DNA from: Elephas maximus indicus
Lineage: Eukaryota; Chordata; Mammalia; Proboscidea; Elephantidae
Direction of reading: 5' to 3'
Assembly (NCBI RefSeq): GCF_024166365.1
Contig: NW_026060238.1
Span: 62,001-126,000, forward strand
DNA length: 64,000 bases
Within the stretch, counting starts at the first letter, position 1. Every line of letters starts with the position of its first letter. This document shows positions 51,182 through 62,503 of this stretch, one piece after another. The notes beneath the pieces are model-generated. The model saw only the letters and a program-made list of their open reading frames with translations. It was not told the origin of the DNA and did not search any database. The position numbers were made by a program, and so were the translations under genes.

Positions 51182-51186
51182 CCTAG

Positions 51187-51720
51187 TATGCAGCTATCAA
51201 CCTGTTAATGCCTTTTTCTCCATACCTGTTTCGATGTATCACCAGAAACAGTGTGCCTTCTCTCTGACCAGAGTATATAAGGACCAAATAATGTAGAGGA
51301 ATTGTCATTACGTTTTCTCTATCCTACCATTATTTGGCCTCATAGGCAGACCCAGTCACTTAATTGCATGGCAGAATGAAGAGATTAAAGCCCCGACATT
51401 CTTCCCAGTGGACCAGAAAGGTAGCTGCTCAGACATCAGAGAGCCTCAGAGAGACAGAGACCAGGCGGCTCAAGAGAGGGATACCATAAAGTTGTTTTTC
51501 ATACCCCCCCCGACTCCCACAGTTGCATATGCTTTGCTCTGACCCTAAGAAGTAGATCAATCCTTTGAGAACTGCATTATGGGTTAGAACACCAACAAGG
51601 TCCCAGACTGAGTGACACTCCATAGATTACATCCAAATATCACTGCAAAGTCTTCAAAATCTGAACTGACATCTGAGCCACAGCATCCAGAAGTTGAGAA
51701 AGAACCTGCAGCCTGAACAT
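51187..51720. other. Probable ERVL continuation and unassigned DNA
   Basis: The first 150-200 bases look like the continuation of the ERVL relic interrupted by the solo LTR, in the region after gag, but I cannot fix reading frames with confidence. From about 51400 to 51720 nothing was recognised. A C-run lies near 51505. Confidence 0.4.
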
Positions 51721-52945
51721 AACTGGGTCAAGTGATTGTTAAAACAAACAACATCGACATTTTCTGTAAAAGTGAAGTAAGACACAGTCTTGGAATCATA
51801 GACAAAAACTTTAAAAAGCTACTTTAACCACGCTCAAAGAAGTAACAGGCACACCTTAGAAAGATAGAAAAATACATAGAAACCATTCACAAATGAAAAT
51901 TTTAGACAGGAAAAATAGAGATAAAAAATTCACTTGAATAGCTCTACAATGGAGTGCTGTCGACAGACAAAAGGACCAATGAGATGAAAATAGTTCAATT
52001 GAAAATATCCAGTCTGAAAACAGAGAATATTGGAAAAAAAAAAATGAACAGAGCCTCAAAAAATCCAAATTTATCTAACATTTATTTATTGGAATTCCAT
52101 TAGGTGTAGAGAAAATATGTGGTGTAGCAAAAAGTATTTGAAGAAATACTGGCTCAACACTTTCCAAATTTGTTGAAAGACATAAATTTACAGATTCAAG
52201 AAGCTATGCAAACTCCAACAAGTTAAACTCACATAATTTTATGCCCAAATGCCTCACTGTCAATTGTGGAATAACAAGGACCAAGAAAATATCTTCAAAG
52301 AAGCTAGAGAGAAAACAACTCATTTCAAACAGGAAAAACAATTGGAATGACTCTGTATTCATCATCAGAAGCCATGGAGTCCAAAAGGCTGTGAAAACAA
52401 CATTTTTTCAACACTGAAAGAAAACAAACATGAACCCAGTGTTCTATAGGCTGTTATTTCCTTCATGAGTAAAGGAAAAATATTGACATTCTCAGGTGAA
52501 AGACGCTTAAGAGAATTCAACGCCACCAGACTTGTTCTAAATGAAACACTAAAGGAAGTTCTTCAGGTGGTGGACTTGGAATTTCAGGAATTATGGAAAG
52601 CAACAAAGTGGAAAGTATCTTCTGAAGTTCGCCCTTCAGCCAAAGATTAGACAGGTCTATAAAACAAACAATAACACACGTGAGGAAAGTGTTTCTTAGT
52701 TCAATCATGTGTATGAGACCAAAAGTACAAAACCTGTCCAAAAGCACAGAAAAGAGGGCAGGATGGAACAGGAATCATGGAGGATGGAAACGGGAAACTG
52801 GAACATAGGAGAGGAGAATATTGACACATCATAAATATTGCAACCAATGTCACAAAACAATTGTGTATAAATGGTTGAACAAGAAAGTAACTTGCTCTGA
52901 AAAGTTTCAAATAAAGCACAATAAAAAATAAATAAAAAGTGGTAG
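51721..52945 (+). mobile_element. HAL1-like (half-L1) or ancient L1 ORF1 relic
   Basis: The stretch from about 52150 to 52600 follows the order of an ancient L1 ORF1 C-terminal half: 'aaagacataaatttacagattcaagaagc'-type sequence, the AGAAGCCATGGAGTCCAAAAGG block and 'acattctcaggtgaaagacg'. Instead of ORF2 it is followed within about 350 bp by an AATAAA-rich, A-rich 3' end (52905-52940). HAL1 elements carry ORF1 only, so they are the best fit. Many stops and indels make it a relic. A truncated L1M element is the alternative. Confidence 0.6.
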
Positions 52946-53378
52946 GTATCTGGGTAAACATATTATGCCAACCCTGCTGTCATTGCACAACATGGCGCAG
53001 GACTCCGCTCTTTGGAAAGACTTTCTAGCCTATTGGAAACACTTTGGAATATACACTTGGTGGCAAATTAGTATTAGAGAATAGGATTAATTTTGAAAAT
53101 ATGAGATGTCTGTACTCATGTCTGGTGAATAAACTGGATAATAACATTTTCAGAGCTAAATGAGAAGTTCTAACAGAAAAATAGGCCTGAATTCCCACGT
53201 GGGCCATGAGCCTAATCTGAAGGCCTTTCCCAGAGAGGCATTTCAGGCACTTCTAGAGCAGCAGGAACACTGGAGAATGCATGTATCAACCTCCCCCAGG
53301 GCCTTCTCTGAGGGGTAAGTACCTGCTTTAGTACTAAGCTTAGTGGTTCATAAATAGTCATTCTGCATAAGGTCTTCA
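52946..53378. other. Intergenic DNA, nothing recognised
   Basis: No gene or repeat was recognised. The segment TAGTCATTCTGCATAAG near 53355 recurs near 53522 and 53544. Confidence 0.45.
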
Positions 53379-53520
53379 GGTTCAAGTCTGTAATCCAGCT
53401 GGGATTCTGTTCTCTGCATCAAAAGAACATGCTTCTAGAAGCAGAATGCCAGGAGAGAGGCAGTTGGGCAGTTGGGGGTGGGGGGTGCTGCGCAGACAGG
53501 GGTGCCCAAAGGAGGCACAG
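53379..53520 (+). repeat. Inverted repeat, left arm
   Basis: GGTTCAAGTCTGTAATCCAGCTGGGATTCTGT and GCATCAAAAGAAC read here recur as reverse complement at 54645-54725. The similarity then weakens but goes on through the G-rich GTTGGGGGTGGGGGG and GGGTGCCC segment. The arms are about 140-165 bp long and 1.05 kb apart. Confidence 0.75.
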
Positions 53521-54559
53521 TATAGTCATTCTGCAGAAGGTCTAGTCATTCTGCATAAGAATCAGAATGCTTCTGTCAATGTACAATAGTTTACATGGAG
53601 GACATAAACAGAGTTACTGAAGGACAAAGTTGAATAGTAAACCAAGCCACTCCCTGCCAGTCCTTACCTGAGAGGGTCTTCATGAGGACTTCCGGGGATG
53701 GAGAAGGATGCCGTAAACGCTGATTTATTTTACCTCTTCCTTCCTCAAGAAACAGGAACTGGTGTTAAGATGTCAGGTGTCAAACCCCAAACTCCTCTTC
53801 TGATCTGTATCTAAGGTGTATAATAAAACTGGGAACGAGGCAATCAGCCGTGATCAGACAGACCCAGGAGTATTCCTAGTGCCCCACATCTTTGAGCTCC
53901 AGTGAGATCCTGTTCTTAGTCACTAGATTAGCAGAGGAGCTGAAAGACTGAAATTCCGTGTTTTAAGGCAACTTGGGCTTCAAGCAGGCACTTATTGCTA
54001 AAGTCGTATTTCTCTGTGTTAATTTATGATCCTCAACTCAAATCCAGAGTTTGGAGCACATTTTGATAACTCCTCATTAGTCTGCGTAGACAAAAGTCTG
54101 CTCACAGTCAGGGATGACAGTGGAGGAGACAAAGTCCCTAGCCCAGAGGAGGGACTGCTCCCCAAATTTGGGGCAATGCCCCTGGGGAGCACTGGCGAGG
54201 TGCACTGCCCCCTCTGTGGCTTTGTGTTCTGCTCCAGGAATTGCACCCTGGGGGCCTCCATATGCAGACCCATAGTCCGTGGGTGACCACAACTCCCGAC
54301 CTTCTGGGTCATAGGTACCTTGCGATATGCTTCCTGCCCTCTTTCCCAGCATAAGCGCTGCGATAACGCATGACAGAACCAGTTCCCAGGTCCAGACCCT
54401 AGGCCTTGCCCTCCTTGGCCTTAGGCTTCCCCTAGTCCTCTTGGAACTCGCAAGCCTGGCGGGACCCCGCTGGGTGAGCTTGGGCCTGTCTCAAAAGGCT
54501 CATGGCACACGCAGGTTCTGCCTCCTTGGAGCCTGCGGGCTTGTGGTGGGCAGCCCGGC
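53521..54559. other. Unassigned DNA between the inverted arms
   Basis: Several short frames on both strands at 54019-54352 overlap one another and show no known domain. The region around 54360-54560 is GC-rich. No promoter, splice pattern or repeat end could be supported, and I do not recognise the sequence. Confidence 0.4.
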
Positions 54560-54726
54560 ATCTCGTGCCTCCCTCGGGCGCCCTCTCTGAGCAGCAGCTC
54601 CCCTCCCCCCACCCCACCAACGGCCGGATAGTCGCACTGCCTGCTTTCTGCTTCTAGAAGCGTGTTCTTTTGATGCACACATGCAGCACACACAGAATCC
54701 CAGCTGGATTACAGACTTGAACCTGA
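54560..54726 (-). repeat. Inverted repeat, right arm
   Basis: Partner of 53379-53520. The conserved core TTCTGCTTCTAGAAGC and GTTCTTTTGATGCA is followed by CAGAATCCCAGCTGGATTAC. The right arm has an extra CACATGCAGCACA-like segment in the middle and is preceded by a C-rich block that pairs with the G-rich block of the left arm. Confidence 0.75.
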
Positions 54727-55997
54727 AACGCACAACTTTAAAACTACTAGACTGGGGGGGGGGGAGGGTTGGCAGTGAAAAAAGGAAAAAAAATTAAGAA
54801 AAGAACAATTACAAAAAAAGTATTAGAAGACTGTATCCTCGCATTATGGACTCAAGAAGGCTGCAGATACACAACTGCATAGATAACATACTGTTTTCTC
54901 TTTCTTTACAAATATGTCTTAAATGCAGGAATTTGGTACCAGGAATAGTTGTAGAGCCTGACTTTGGGGAAATCTGGGGTTGATGAATTGGCTTGCATGA
55001 GGCTACAAGCCCTGAAATCAATAGTTAAAGATGAGATTCGAGCAACCTAGAACATGCATCAGAATTTTTTCTAAGTAAATTAGCACAAGAAGATGCCTTT
55101 AACCACTAAATAAAATGGGTCATTAGTTCAAGATCTCCCTACAAAGAAAATAGCAGACCTAGATCGTTTCCAGTCAGGTTCCAGCAAACATGCAAGAAGT
55201 AGTAATTTTAATCTTGTACATAGTCAACAGAGATTAGAAAACCATGAGATACTCCCCTAACTTGATCCTTAAGGCTGGTTTAAAAATGATAACAAATTAG
55301 AGAAGGAAGGTAGAAGAAGAGTTAGAGGACAAGCACACTCAGTAACTGAGATGCAAAACCCTACGTAAGATGTCACCAAAGGAAATCCAGCAAAGGATAA
55401 ACCAGGTAACATGCAATGATCAAGGCGGTTTATTGTAGGCATACAAATCTGAGTGAACATTAAAGATTTAATAATTTCATTTACCACATGCATAGGTGAA
55501 AGAAGAGAAGACATGTGCTCACCTCAAGAGATGGGGGAAAAGCAGGTTGATAAAATCCAATCACACGGAGAGATACGGACTAGGAGCAAACATGGAACAG
55601 CAAAGGAGTTCCCGAACGTGGAAAACTACAACTGGCATGATAGTTCATGGTGACATGTGGACATTCTCTTTAAAATTAATAAGCAATAAAATAAGGATGC
55701 TTCTATCATTATTTTTATTAAACATTTAACACTAGTACAAAAAGAGAAAAAGTATAACTGCTATTCATAGATTATAAGACTGTCTCCATTGAAAACTGTA
55801 GAAAATACTGGAATCAATAGTAATCATAAATAAAAAATAAATTGAAATTTCAATACATCAGCATCAAGTGGACTCGTTCATAGCTCTTAGGTGAAAGCAA
55901 AGGACACTGATAGGGAAAGAGCAGGTTCAGGTGGGCTAGACCAAGGAGGGAAGAAAATTATTCTGCACTGGGCTGAACTTATAAGCACGGGTATGTG
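54727..55997. other. Intergenic DNA, nothing firm
   Basis: A 13-base G-run lies near 54755, followed by A-rich sequence. Short overlapping frames at 55453-55729 show no known motif. No gene could be supported. Confidence 0.45.
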
Positions 55998-56400
55998 TGT
56001 TAGTTACCTAGTCCCTCCATAACAAAAAATAACACAACTGGATGGCTTTAAAGAACAGAAATTTATTTTTTCATAGTTCAGTAGGTAGTAGTTTGAATTC
56101 AGGGCATGACTGTAGTGGGAGGTCCTTCCTTGTCTACCTCAGCTTCTAGTAGATCCCAGCAATCATTTGTGTTCCTGGCCTTCTGGATGCATCTGTCTTC
56201 TTTGTCTGTCTTCCTTTTCACCTGTTTGTGTCTGTATGTATTCTGCTCCTTTTATAACGAAGAAGAGTTAGGCTTAGGACCCACCCTACAAATTCACATA
56301 ATAAAAGGAGGCCCCCTGTTTCCAAACAAGGTCAGATTCACAGGTACAGGGGTTAGGATTTCCACATACATTTTGGAGGGACACAATTCAATCCTTAACA
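55998..56400 (-). mobile_element. LTR of MaLR (MLT1-like) type
   Basis: It starts TGTTAGTTACC and ends ATCCTTAACA, with the shared AGAAATTTATTTT and GGACACAATTCAATCC blocks of the other three copies. It is shorter and more diverged in the middle. No target duplication was found. Confidence 0.65.
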
Positions 56401-57662
56401 GTTGACTTACAAGATATTCTGGATTGAGAGTACTCACATGAACAGCTAAGAGTGGTTCTAATTCTTTGCTACATTCGTTGGCTGAAACTTGTGTCAATGG
56501 TCACCCATAGGAATGTCAGAGCAATTTATTGTGTAGGACCTGGCCAACCATTCTTAATCATGTCCATTGTGTGGAAAAACACCACTCCCATCACCGAAGC
56601 CTTGAGAAATTCATTGATAAGAACGGAATGGTGGTTGGAATCAAGAATTGTTTCATAGCCTAGACAACATGGTGTAGCTGTTAGATATCCACATGGAGAC
56701 GTCAGGTAATAAAACTTCACCCCACATGGAGATGTCAAGGATAATACCAACAGCTAATGGTCACTGAGCACGTACACTGGTACCAGGCACTTCTGGGCTT
56801 TTTCTTTCATATTTGCTTTTTATGATGGCCGTATGAGGAACATATCATTATATTGCATAAAGAGGTCAATACGGAGAGTTAGGCTGACATTTGAATATAT
56901 GAGTCTGGACCAGGAGGAGTTTGAATGGATGGAGGTATAAACCTCGCGACCTTAGCTACAAATAGACAACGGTGAACTCACTGAGGCATCCTAGAGGGAG
57001 AGTGTCAATAGAGAGAAGGGTAATCACCGAACCCGAGGGTACTCTGGTATCTAGAAGCCTGCCAGGTGAAGAGCAGCCAACAAAGCTTTCTGAAGTCCAA
57101 TGTGGTTCCTGGAGGGTTATCTGTCCTTTGTCTCTGCTACATTTCCCCAGTGCTCCTCCCACCTGCTCTGGGTTGTCCCCTCCACGATGACAGGGACAGT
57201 GTGTACCTTTCACCACTGTATCTGCATAACATAGACTATTTCTGGCCCATGGAATATATTGACTGAATGAAAAATAAACAAAGGATAAGTGCATGAAATC
57301 ATAGTTGATATCTTGGAATACATTAAGGGGCTTCACGAGTAAGAGGGAGAAAAATTGATCAGGGCTGATTCTGATACCATCTCTTAGGTGTAAAGAGAGT
57401 TAAACAATAGTTAAACAAAAAGATTTAATGGCAGAGATGTATGTTAAAAAGATGTAAGTATAGCTTAAAGATTACTAGAAACATGCACATTTATTATTGC
57501 AACTATAGTCAAATTTCTAAAAAACATACTACATGCACACAACACAATATTATCAAGTAATTTAATGGCCTCATTAAAAAAAAACTTTATCATGGGAAAA
57601 GGTTAATACTGAGTGAAAATATCAGGATATAATATCTTTGTTAATACACATAAATGTGTGTG
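56401..57662. other. Intergenic DNA, possibly old retroviral remnants
   Basis: Short frames near 56452-56658 and 56972-57266 show no recognisable domain. A local repeat, CCACATGGAGACGTCA / CCACATGGAGATGTCA, occurs at about 56690 and 56722. Nothing further could be supported. Confidence 0.4.
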
Positions 57663-57672
57663 CTAATACACA

Positions 57673-57876
57673 CATAAAACCAGTTGCCAGATTCAGTTCT
57701 GATTCATGATGACACCAAGTGTGCCAGAGTAGAACTGTACTCCATAGGGTTTTCAACGGCTGAGTTTTCAGAAGTAGGCTGCCAGACCTCTCTTTCATAG
57801 CACCTTTGGGTGGTCTTGAACTCCAACTTTCTGTCAGCACCTCAACATATTAACCATTTGCATTAGCCAGGGTCTC
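57673..57876 (-). mobile_element. AfroSINE, long form, with target duplication
   Basis: It reads AAAACCAGTTGCCAG, then CCATAGGGTTTTCAACGGCTG, the long-form middle block with CAGAAGTAGGCTGCCAG, and the diverged head complement TTAACCATTTGCATTAGCCAGGG. A perfect 10-bp repeat ctaatacaca flanks it at 57663-57672 and 57877-57886. Divergence suggests an old copy. Confidence 0.88.
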
Positions 57877-57886
57877 TAATACACAT

Positions 57887-58639
57887 ACATGCCAATATAA
57901 GAAAGGTAATAGACGTACCAGAATGTTAATAATTTATTCTATGTCTTAGGTATGTTTTCTTGTTATTTATTGCATACGTTCCCATTGCTTCCAAGTTTTC
58001 AAGGAGTAGAATGTACTTCTTCTATAAGCAGGAAAAATTCATGAGAGAATTTTAAGTAATAAAATAATTAACAGAAACAGAGTGAGTAAATCTGTGGCAA
58101 GGCAGCCCATGAACCCAAGATTACAGTAACACTGGTATGAAAAGCAGAATTGTGTAGTCCTGAAGCTTAGTGGTCCCATGCATCCATCAGGAAAGAGGGA
58201 AGAGCAAATAAACAAGGAGAAAACACAGTGAGCCAGAAGAGTGGGAGGCCTCTGTTGTGGGCACAGTTTGGGATTATCCACTTTTACCATACAAACATTT
58301 TTCTTATCCTTGATTTTAACGGTACTGTGTTATAAAAACAAATGATAAAATTTAAGTATAATAAAAGAATAAATCTCATCAGTGGACTACTATCATTTTC
58401 CCAGGCCACTGAGGAGGGCAGGAGACACACATGGGAAAGAAGGTGGAGCAGTGTGAAGACTCATGTTAAGTGGGGAGGGGAGTGTTTCTGAGACAGGCCT
58501 TAGCTGCTAGCAGCAAGGGAAGTAGGCAGCCATGCAGGACCAAGCAGAAGAAACGGCACATTATTTCTGAGATCTACTCCAGCTCATAACAAATTATGAA
58601 TAACATTGGGAAGAATGAGAATTCCAGAACAGTTAATTG
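57887..58639. other. Intergenic DNA, nothing recognised
   Basis: No gene or repeat end was recognised between the SINE and the RTE fragment. Confidence 0.5.
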
Positions 58640-59568
58640 TGCTCATAAGGAACCTATACATAGAACAAGAGACAGTCATCTAAACAGAGCAAGGAACACT
58701 GGATGGTTTAAAGTCAAGAAAGGTGTGCATCACCGTTGTATCCATTCACCATACCTATTAAACCTGTATTCTGAGCAAATAATCCAAGAAGCTGGACTGT
58801 ATGAAGAAGATTAAGGCATCAGGATTGGAGGAAGACTCATTAATAACCTGAGATATGGAGATGACACGACCTTCCTTGGTGAAAGTGAAGAGGCCTTAAA
58901 GCACTTACTGAAGAAGATCAAAAACTACAGCCTTCAGTACGGATTACACCTCAACAAAAAAACAAAAATCCTAACATCTGGACCAATAAGCAACATCATG
59001 ATAAATAGAGAAAATGTTGACGTCATTAAGGGCTTCATTTTACTTGGATCTACAATAAACACCCATGGAAGCAGCAGTCAAGAAATCAAACTACACTTTG
59101 AATTGGGCAAATCTGCTGCAAGAGACCTCTTTAGAGTGTTCAAAAGCACAGATGTCACCTTGAAAACTAATGTGCGCCTGACTGGAGCCATGGTGTTTTC
59201 AGTTGCCTCATATGCACACAAAAGGGCAATGAATAAGGAAGACCAAAGAAAAATTGAAGTCGTTGAATTATGGTGTTGGCAAAGAATATTGAATATACCA
59301 CGGACTGCCAAAAGAATGAACAAATATGTCTTGAAAGAAGTACAGCCAGAATATTCCTTAGAAGCAAGAATGGTGTGGCTTCATCTCACATATTTTGGAC
59401 ATGTTGTCAGGAGAGATCAGTCCCTGGAGAAGCACGTCATGCTTGGTAACAAGTGGCCACAACAATTGGTCAAACATAACAAGGACTGTGAGGATGGCCC
59501 AGTGTTTTGTTCTGTTTGCAGAGGGACACTGTGAGCCGGAACTGACTTGCAGCACCTAACAACAACAC
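58640..59568 (+). pseudogene. RTE (BovB-like) retrotransposon 3' part
   Basis: This is the C-terminal part of an RTE-clade non-LTR reverse transcriptase. One frame runs from the fragment start to TGA at 59532, broken only by TAA at 58812-58814. It shows SPYLLNLYSEQII, GGRLINNLRYGDDTTFLGES with the catalytic box as YGDD (58854-58865; YADD is usual), then LHLNKKTKILTSG, FILLGSTI, and a C-terminal block with WQRILNIPRTAKR and HVVRRDQSLEKHVMLG. The 3' end is CCGGAACTGAC followed by CACCTAACAACAACACC, typical of RTE tails in afrotherians. The 5' part (endonuclease and early RT) is missing, as is usual for 5'-truncated copies. Confidence 0.9.
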
Positions 59569-60060
59569 CCCCAGCTCTCACCCTCACCTCCTACTTTGCT
59601 CTGCCTAATGGAAGTGTTGGATGAAAGATGACCGTCACCATCTACAGACTCCTAGCATGGTTGTCCTGATTCCACCACTGTGATCTCCAATCCGGCTATA
59701 GAATAATGGCTTCCTCATAGTTCTGCTAAATGTTGTCTTGCAGCAAATAGTTTTTACAGAATGCTCTAAAGAACTATGGAGTAAAACCCTCTTATCGAAG
59801 GTAGAGTTTCTTGAGGAAGCAGTGGGTGGATGCGAGATTATTAAAAGGAAGATTGTGTGTGTACAGGAATGTAAAGTTGAAAGCTAAACCAAGTGTGAGT
59901 CATAATTCTTATGAAGGGCTATTAGACTACTAAAAGTTAGGACTTCTATTCACCTTCTATGCCACTGATATTCCAAATACCGGCTTCCTTACCATTGGTG
60001 GACAGGTTTCAGAGAAGCTTTTTAATGAAAACATACTAAGAAGTAAGGACTGACAACCTC
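59569..60060. other. Probable RTE-linked or unique DNA
   Basis: No coding signature was seen. The last bases lead into a second RTE fragment. Nothing else could be supported. Confidence 0.4.
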
Positions 60061-60868
60061 TTTCTGAGCATTAGTCAATGAAAACCCTATGGATCACAGC
60101 AAAATATTGTCTGATGTAGTACTGGAAGATGAGCCCTGTGATAGTTAAGGCTGTATGCCAACTTGCCTGAGTAATGATTCTCAGTGGTTTGGTAGTTGAG
60201 ATGTAGTTTGGTAGCAATGTAGTGATGTAATCACCTCCATAATGAGATGTGATATACTATAATCACTTCCATGTTGAGATCTGTTATTAGCAGCCAGTCA
60301 GATGAAAGGGAATTCCCTTATGGGTGTGGCCTGCATCCAATATAGGTGGAATTTCTGGCAGACTCAATGGGCTTTTGCTCGCTCTGGATCCTGCAGCTGG
60401 CTTCTGTTCATCTAACCTCCAGTTCTTGAGATTTAAGCTAGCAGCTTACCAGCGTATCTTGGGATATGTCAGCCTCCACATTCTGTAAGACAGAGGTCTG
60501 CTGTTTCTGGCCTACCGATTCTGGGTTTGTCAGCCCCTGCAGCTATGTGAGTCAGAAGAAATCTCCAGCTGGACCGACAGACTTAGGACTTTCTAGCCTC
60601 TACAACTGCATGAGCCATTTCCTTGATATAAATCTGTCTACACATACATTTATACACTTAACTGGTTTTGTTTCTCTAGAGAACCCTGCCTAGGACAAGC
60701 ACCTAGGTTGGAAAGCACTCAAAATACACAGTGCCCACAATAATGGACTAGAGTATACCAAAGATCGTGAAGATGACTCAGGACAAGGTAACATTTTCTT
60801 CTGTTGTACTTGGCATCACCATTAGTCGGAACCAACTCAACAACAACTAACAACAACAAATTCGTCAA
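60061..60868 (+). mobile_element. RTE 3' end, split by an LTR
   Basis: The left piece contains ATGAAAACCCTATGGATCAC and GTACTGGAAGATGAGCCC; the right piece resumes with CCTAGGTTGGAAAGCACTC, then AAGATCGTGAAGATG and the tail AGTCGGAACCAACTC with AACAACAACTAACAACAACAA. These are consecutive parts of the RTE 3' region, interrupted at 60137-60697 by an LTR. Confidence 0.78.
60137..60697 (+). mobile_element. Solo LTR (ERVL/MaLR class) inside an RTE
   Basis: It starts TGTGATAGTTA, ends CCTAGGACA, and is flanked by agccc (60132-60136) and agcac (60698-60702), a 5-bp target duplication with one change. A polyadenylation-like ATATAAATC lies near 60629. It is unlike the four minus-strand LTRs. Position inside the RTE shows that it arrived later. 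The family is not certain. Confidence 0.75.
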
Positions 60869-60905
60869 AATACATCAGTAAGGAAAGGAAAGTGTGACCC
60901 CAGAG

Positions 60906-61112
60906 TAGGAGTCCTTGGGTGCTGCAAATGGTTAAGTAACTGACTACTAACAAAAAGATTGACAGTTTGAACTCACTCAGGATAGCCTTGGAAGAAAGGT
61001 GTGATGATCTGCTTCTGAAAGTTCACAGCCTTAAAAACACTATGGAGAGCAATTCTACTCTGCAACACATGAGGTCGTCATAAGTCAGAATCGACCCAAT
61101 GGCAAGTGGTTA
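60906..61112 (+). mobile_element. AfroSINE, long form, old copy
   Basis: The head AGGAGTCCTTGGGTGCTGC and AAATGGTTAAG is followed by a box-B-like CAGTTTGAACTC, the long-form middle block with CTGCTTCTGAAAG, the CAATTCTACTCTGC body and the tail AAGTCAGAATCGACCCAATGG. It lies just after the RTE tail, which has a similar 3' end. Confidence 0.85.
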
Positions 61113-61187
61113 AAGTTATTTACAATACGTACATCCTACTGAGGGCTTGGTTCCATAATATATAAAGAACAATGGAAAATTGATACC

Positions 61188-61204
61188 AAAAAAAAAAAAA
61201 AAAG
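61188..61204. repeat. A-run followed by GA repeats
   Basis: An A-run of about 16 bases is followed by GAGAGAGACAG. It lies in the short gap between the AfroSINE and the L1 start and may be the tail of an unrecognised retroposed sequence. Confidence 0.6.
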
Positions 61205-62503
61205 AGAGAGACAGTTCAAGAAAGAAATAAGTAGGGCAGGGCAAAGATGGTGGAATAGACGCTGGAGGCAAGCCCTCTTACAACAAACACCCCCAAAAAC
61301 GAGTGAAATGAGTATATTTATGACAAGCTAGGAGTCCTGAACATCAAAGGCAAGGTTAGAAAACGAACTGAGGGGTAGGGGGAGTAAGACACAGTTAAGA
61401 AGCAGAAAGGAATTACTGGAACTGAATCGCATGGGGCCCTCAGGCACCATTTCTGGGAGTGGCGAGCGGCAGCCTGGTACTAGTGTTCAGCCGTAGTTTC
61501 CACAGGGAAAAGCAGCCAGCCACGCAGCCTACTCACACCTCCGGAACCAGAGAAGAATGATGATCTCTGCAAAAGCTAAGTACTCGCATATACTTTACCA
61601 ACCCCCCCCCACCACGTCCAAGCTGGATTCAGCAGCTGATTTCCCCAGGCCTGAAATAGGCACTGTTGGGTGCCTAGAACCATCCACCCAACCTTGGAGA
61701 AGAAATCAATTTGCAACTGAGGGAATAAAAGTTTGCCACCTCCACTAACCAGGGGAGCTCAGGACAGAAGTGGCTCCTGTCCAGGCATAAACGGTCCATG
61801 GACTTTGAGTACTTTCCTCTCTGCATGGACATGTGTGGGCCTATATCAGGAGATTAAGCCCTTGTTGGCAGACAACAACTGTTTCAGCTGTGTGGCGGAG
61901 AGGTGGCTGTTCGATGTTTGACATTCCTTTGCCTATTAAACAGGATCCTCACCTACCCACATCATGGGCCTAAGGACTGGTTGCTCCACTTAGGTCACCA
62001 AGCCACCCACGACAGGGGACCAAGGATAACTGGTACCTCCCAGTCCTTACAACCAAAAACATGGGGCGCCTATGGTCAGTCTGCAGAACCCACCTACCTG
62101 TACACTCTGGGGTACAGGAACACACTTTCCTCAGAGACACTTGGGGGATGATTCTCAGCTCCCTGCCTTGTTCAGAGCATGACATCCTGCTGCAACCGGA
62201 TACTGGTACCTACACCAATCACCCAAGCTCCTGTAAGACTGTAACACAGAGCCTGCACCACACACTTGATGACCAGCTACCTGGACTTCTGAGCTGAAAT
62301 CATACAAGAAAATGAATGGACTCCTGGACTGATCTACTTGATAACAACTCTAGCCATATGGGGACAGGACATCAGAGCTCCAAAGGTGAAAATAATCAAA
62401 GCCAGCTCACTTAAGCAACCAATTTGAGCATATCAAAGAAAACAAAGCAAGAAGGTATGACAGAGAAAGCAAACATAAAATAAACTAATACAATAACTTA
62501 TAG

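Noticed and set aside
54019-54733. Cluster of overlapping frames on both strands
   Set aside because: GC-rich DNA lengthens chance frames; the six frames conflict with each other and no domain was recognised.
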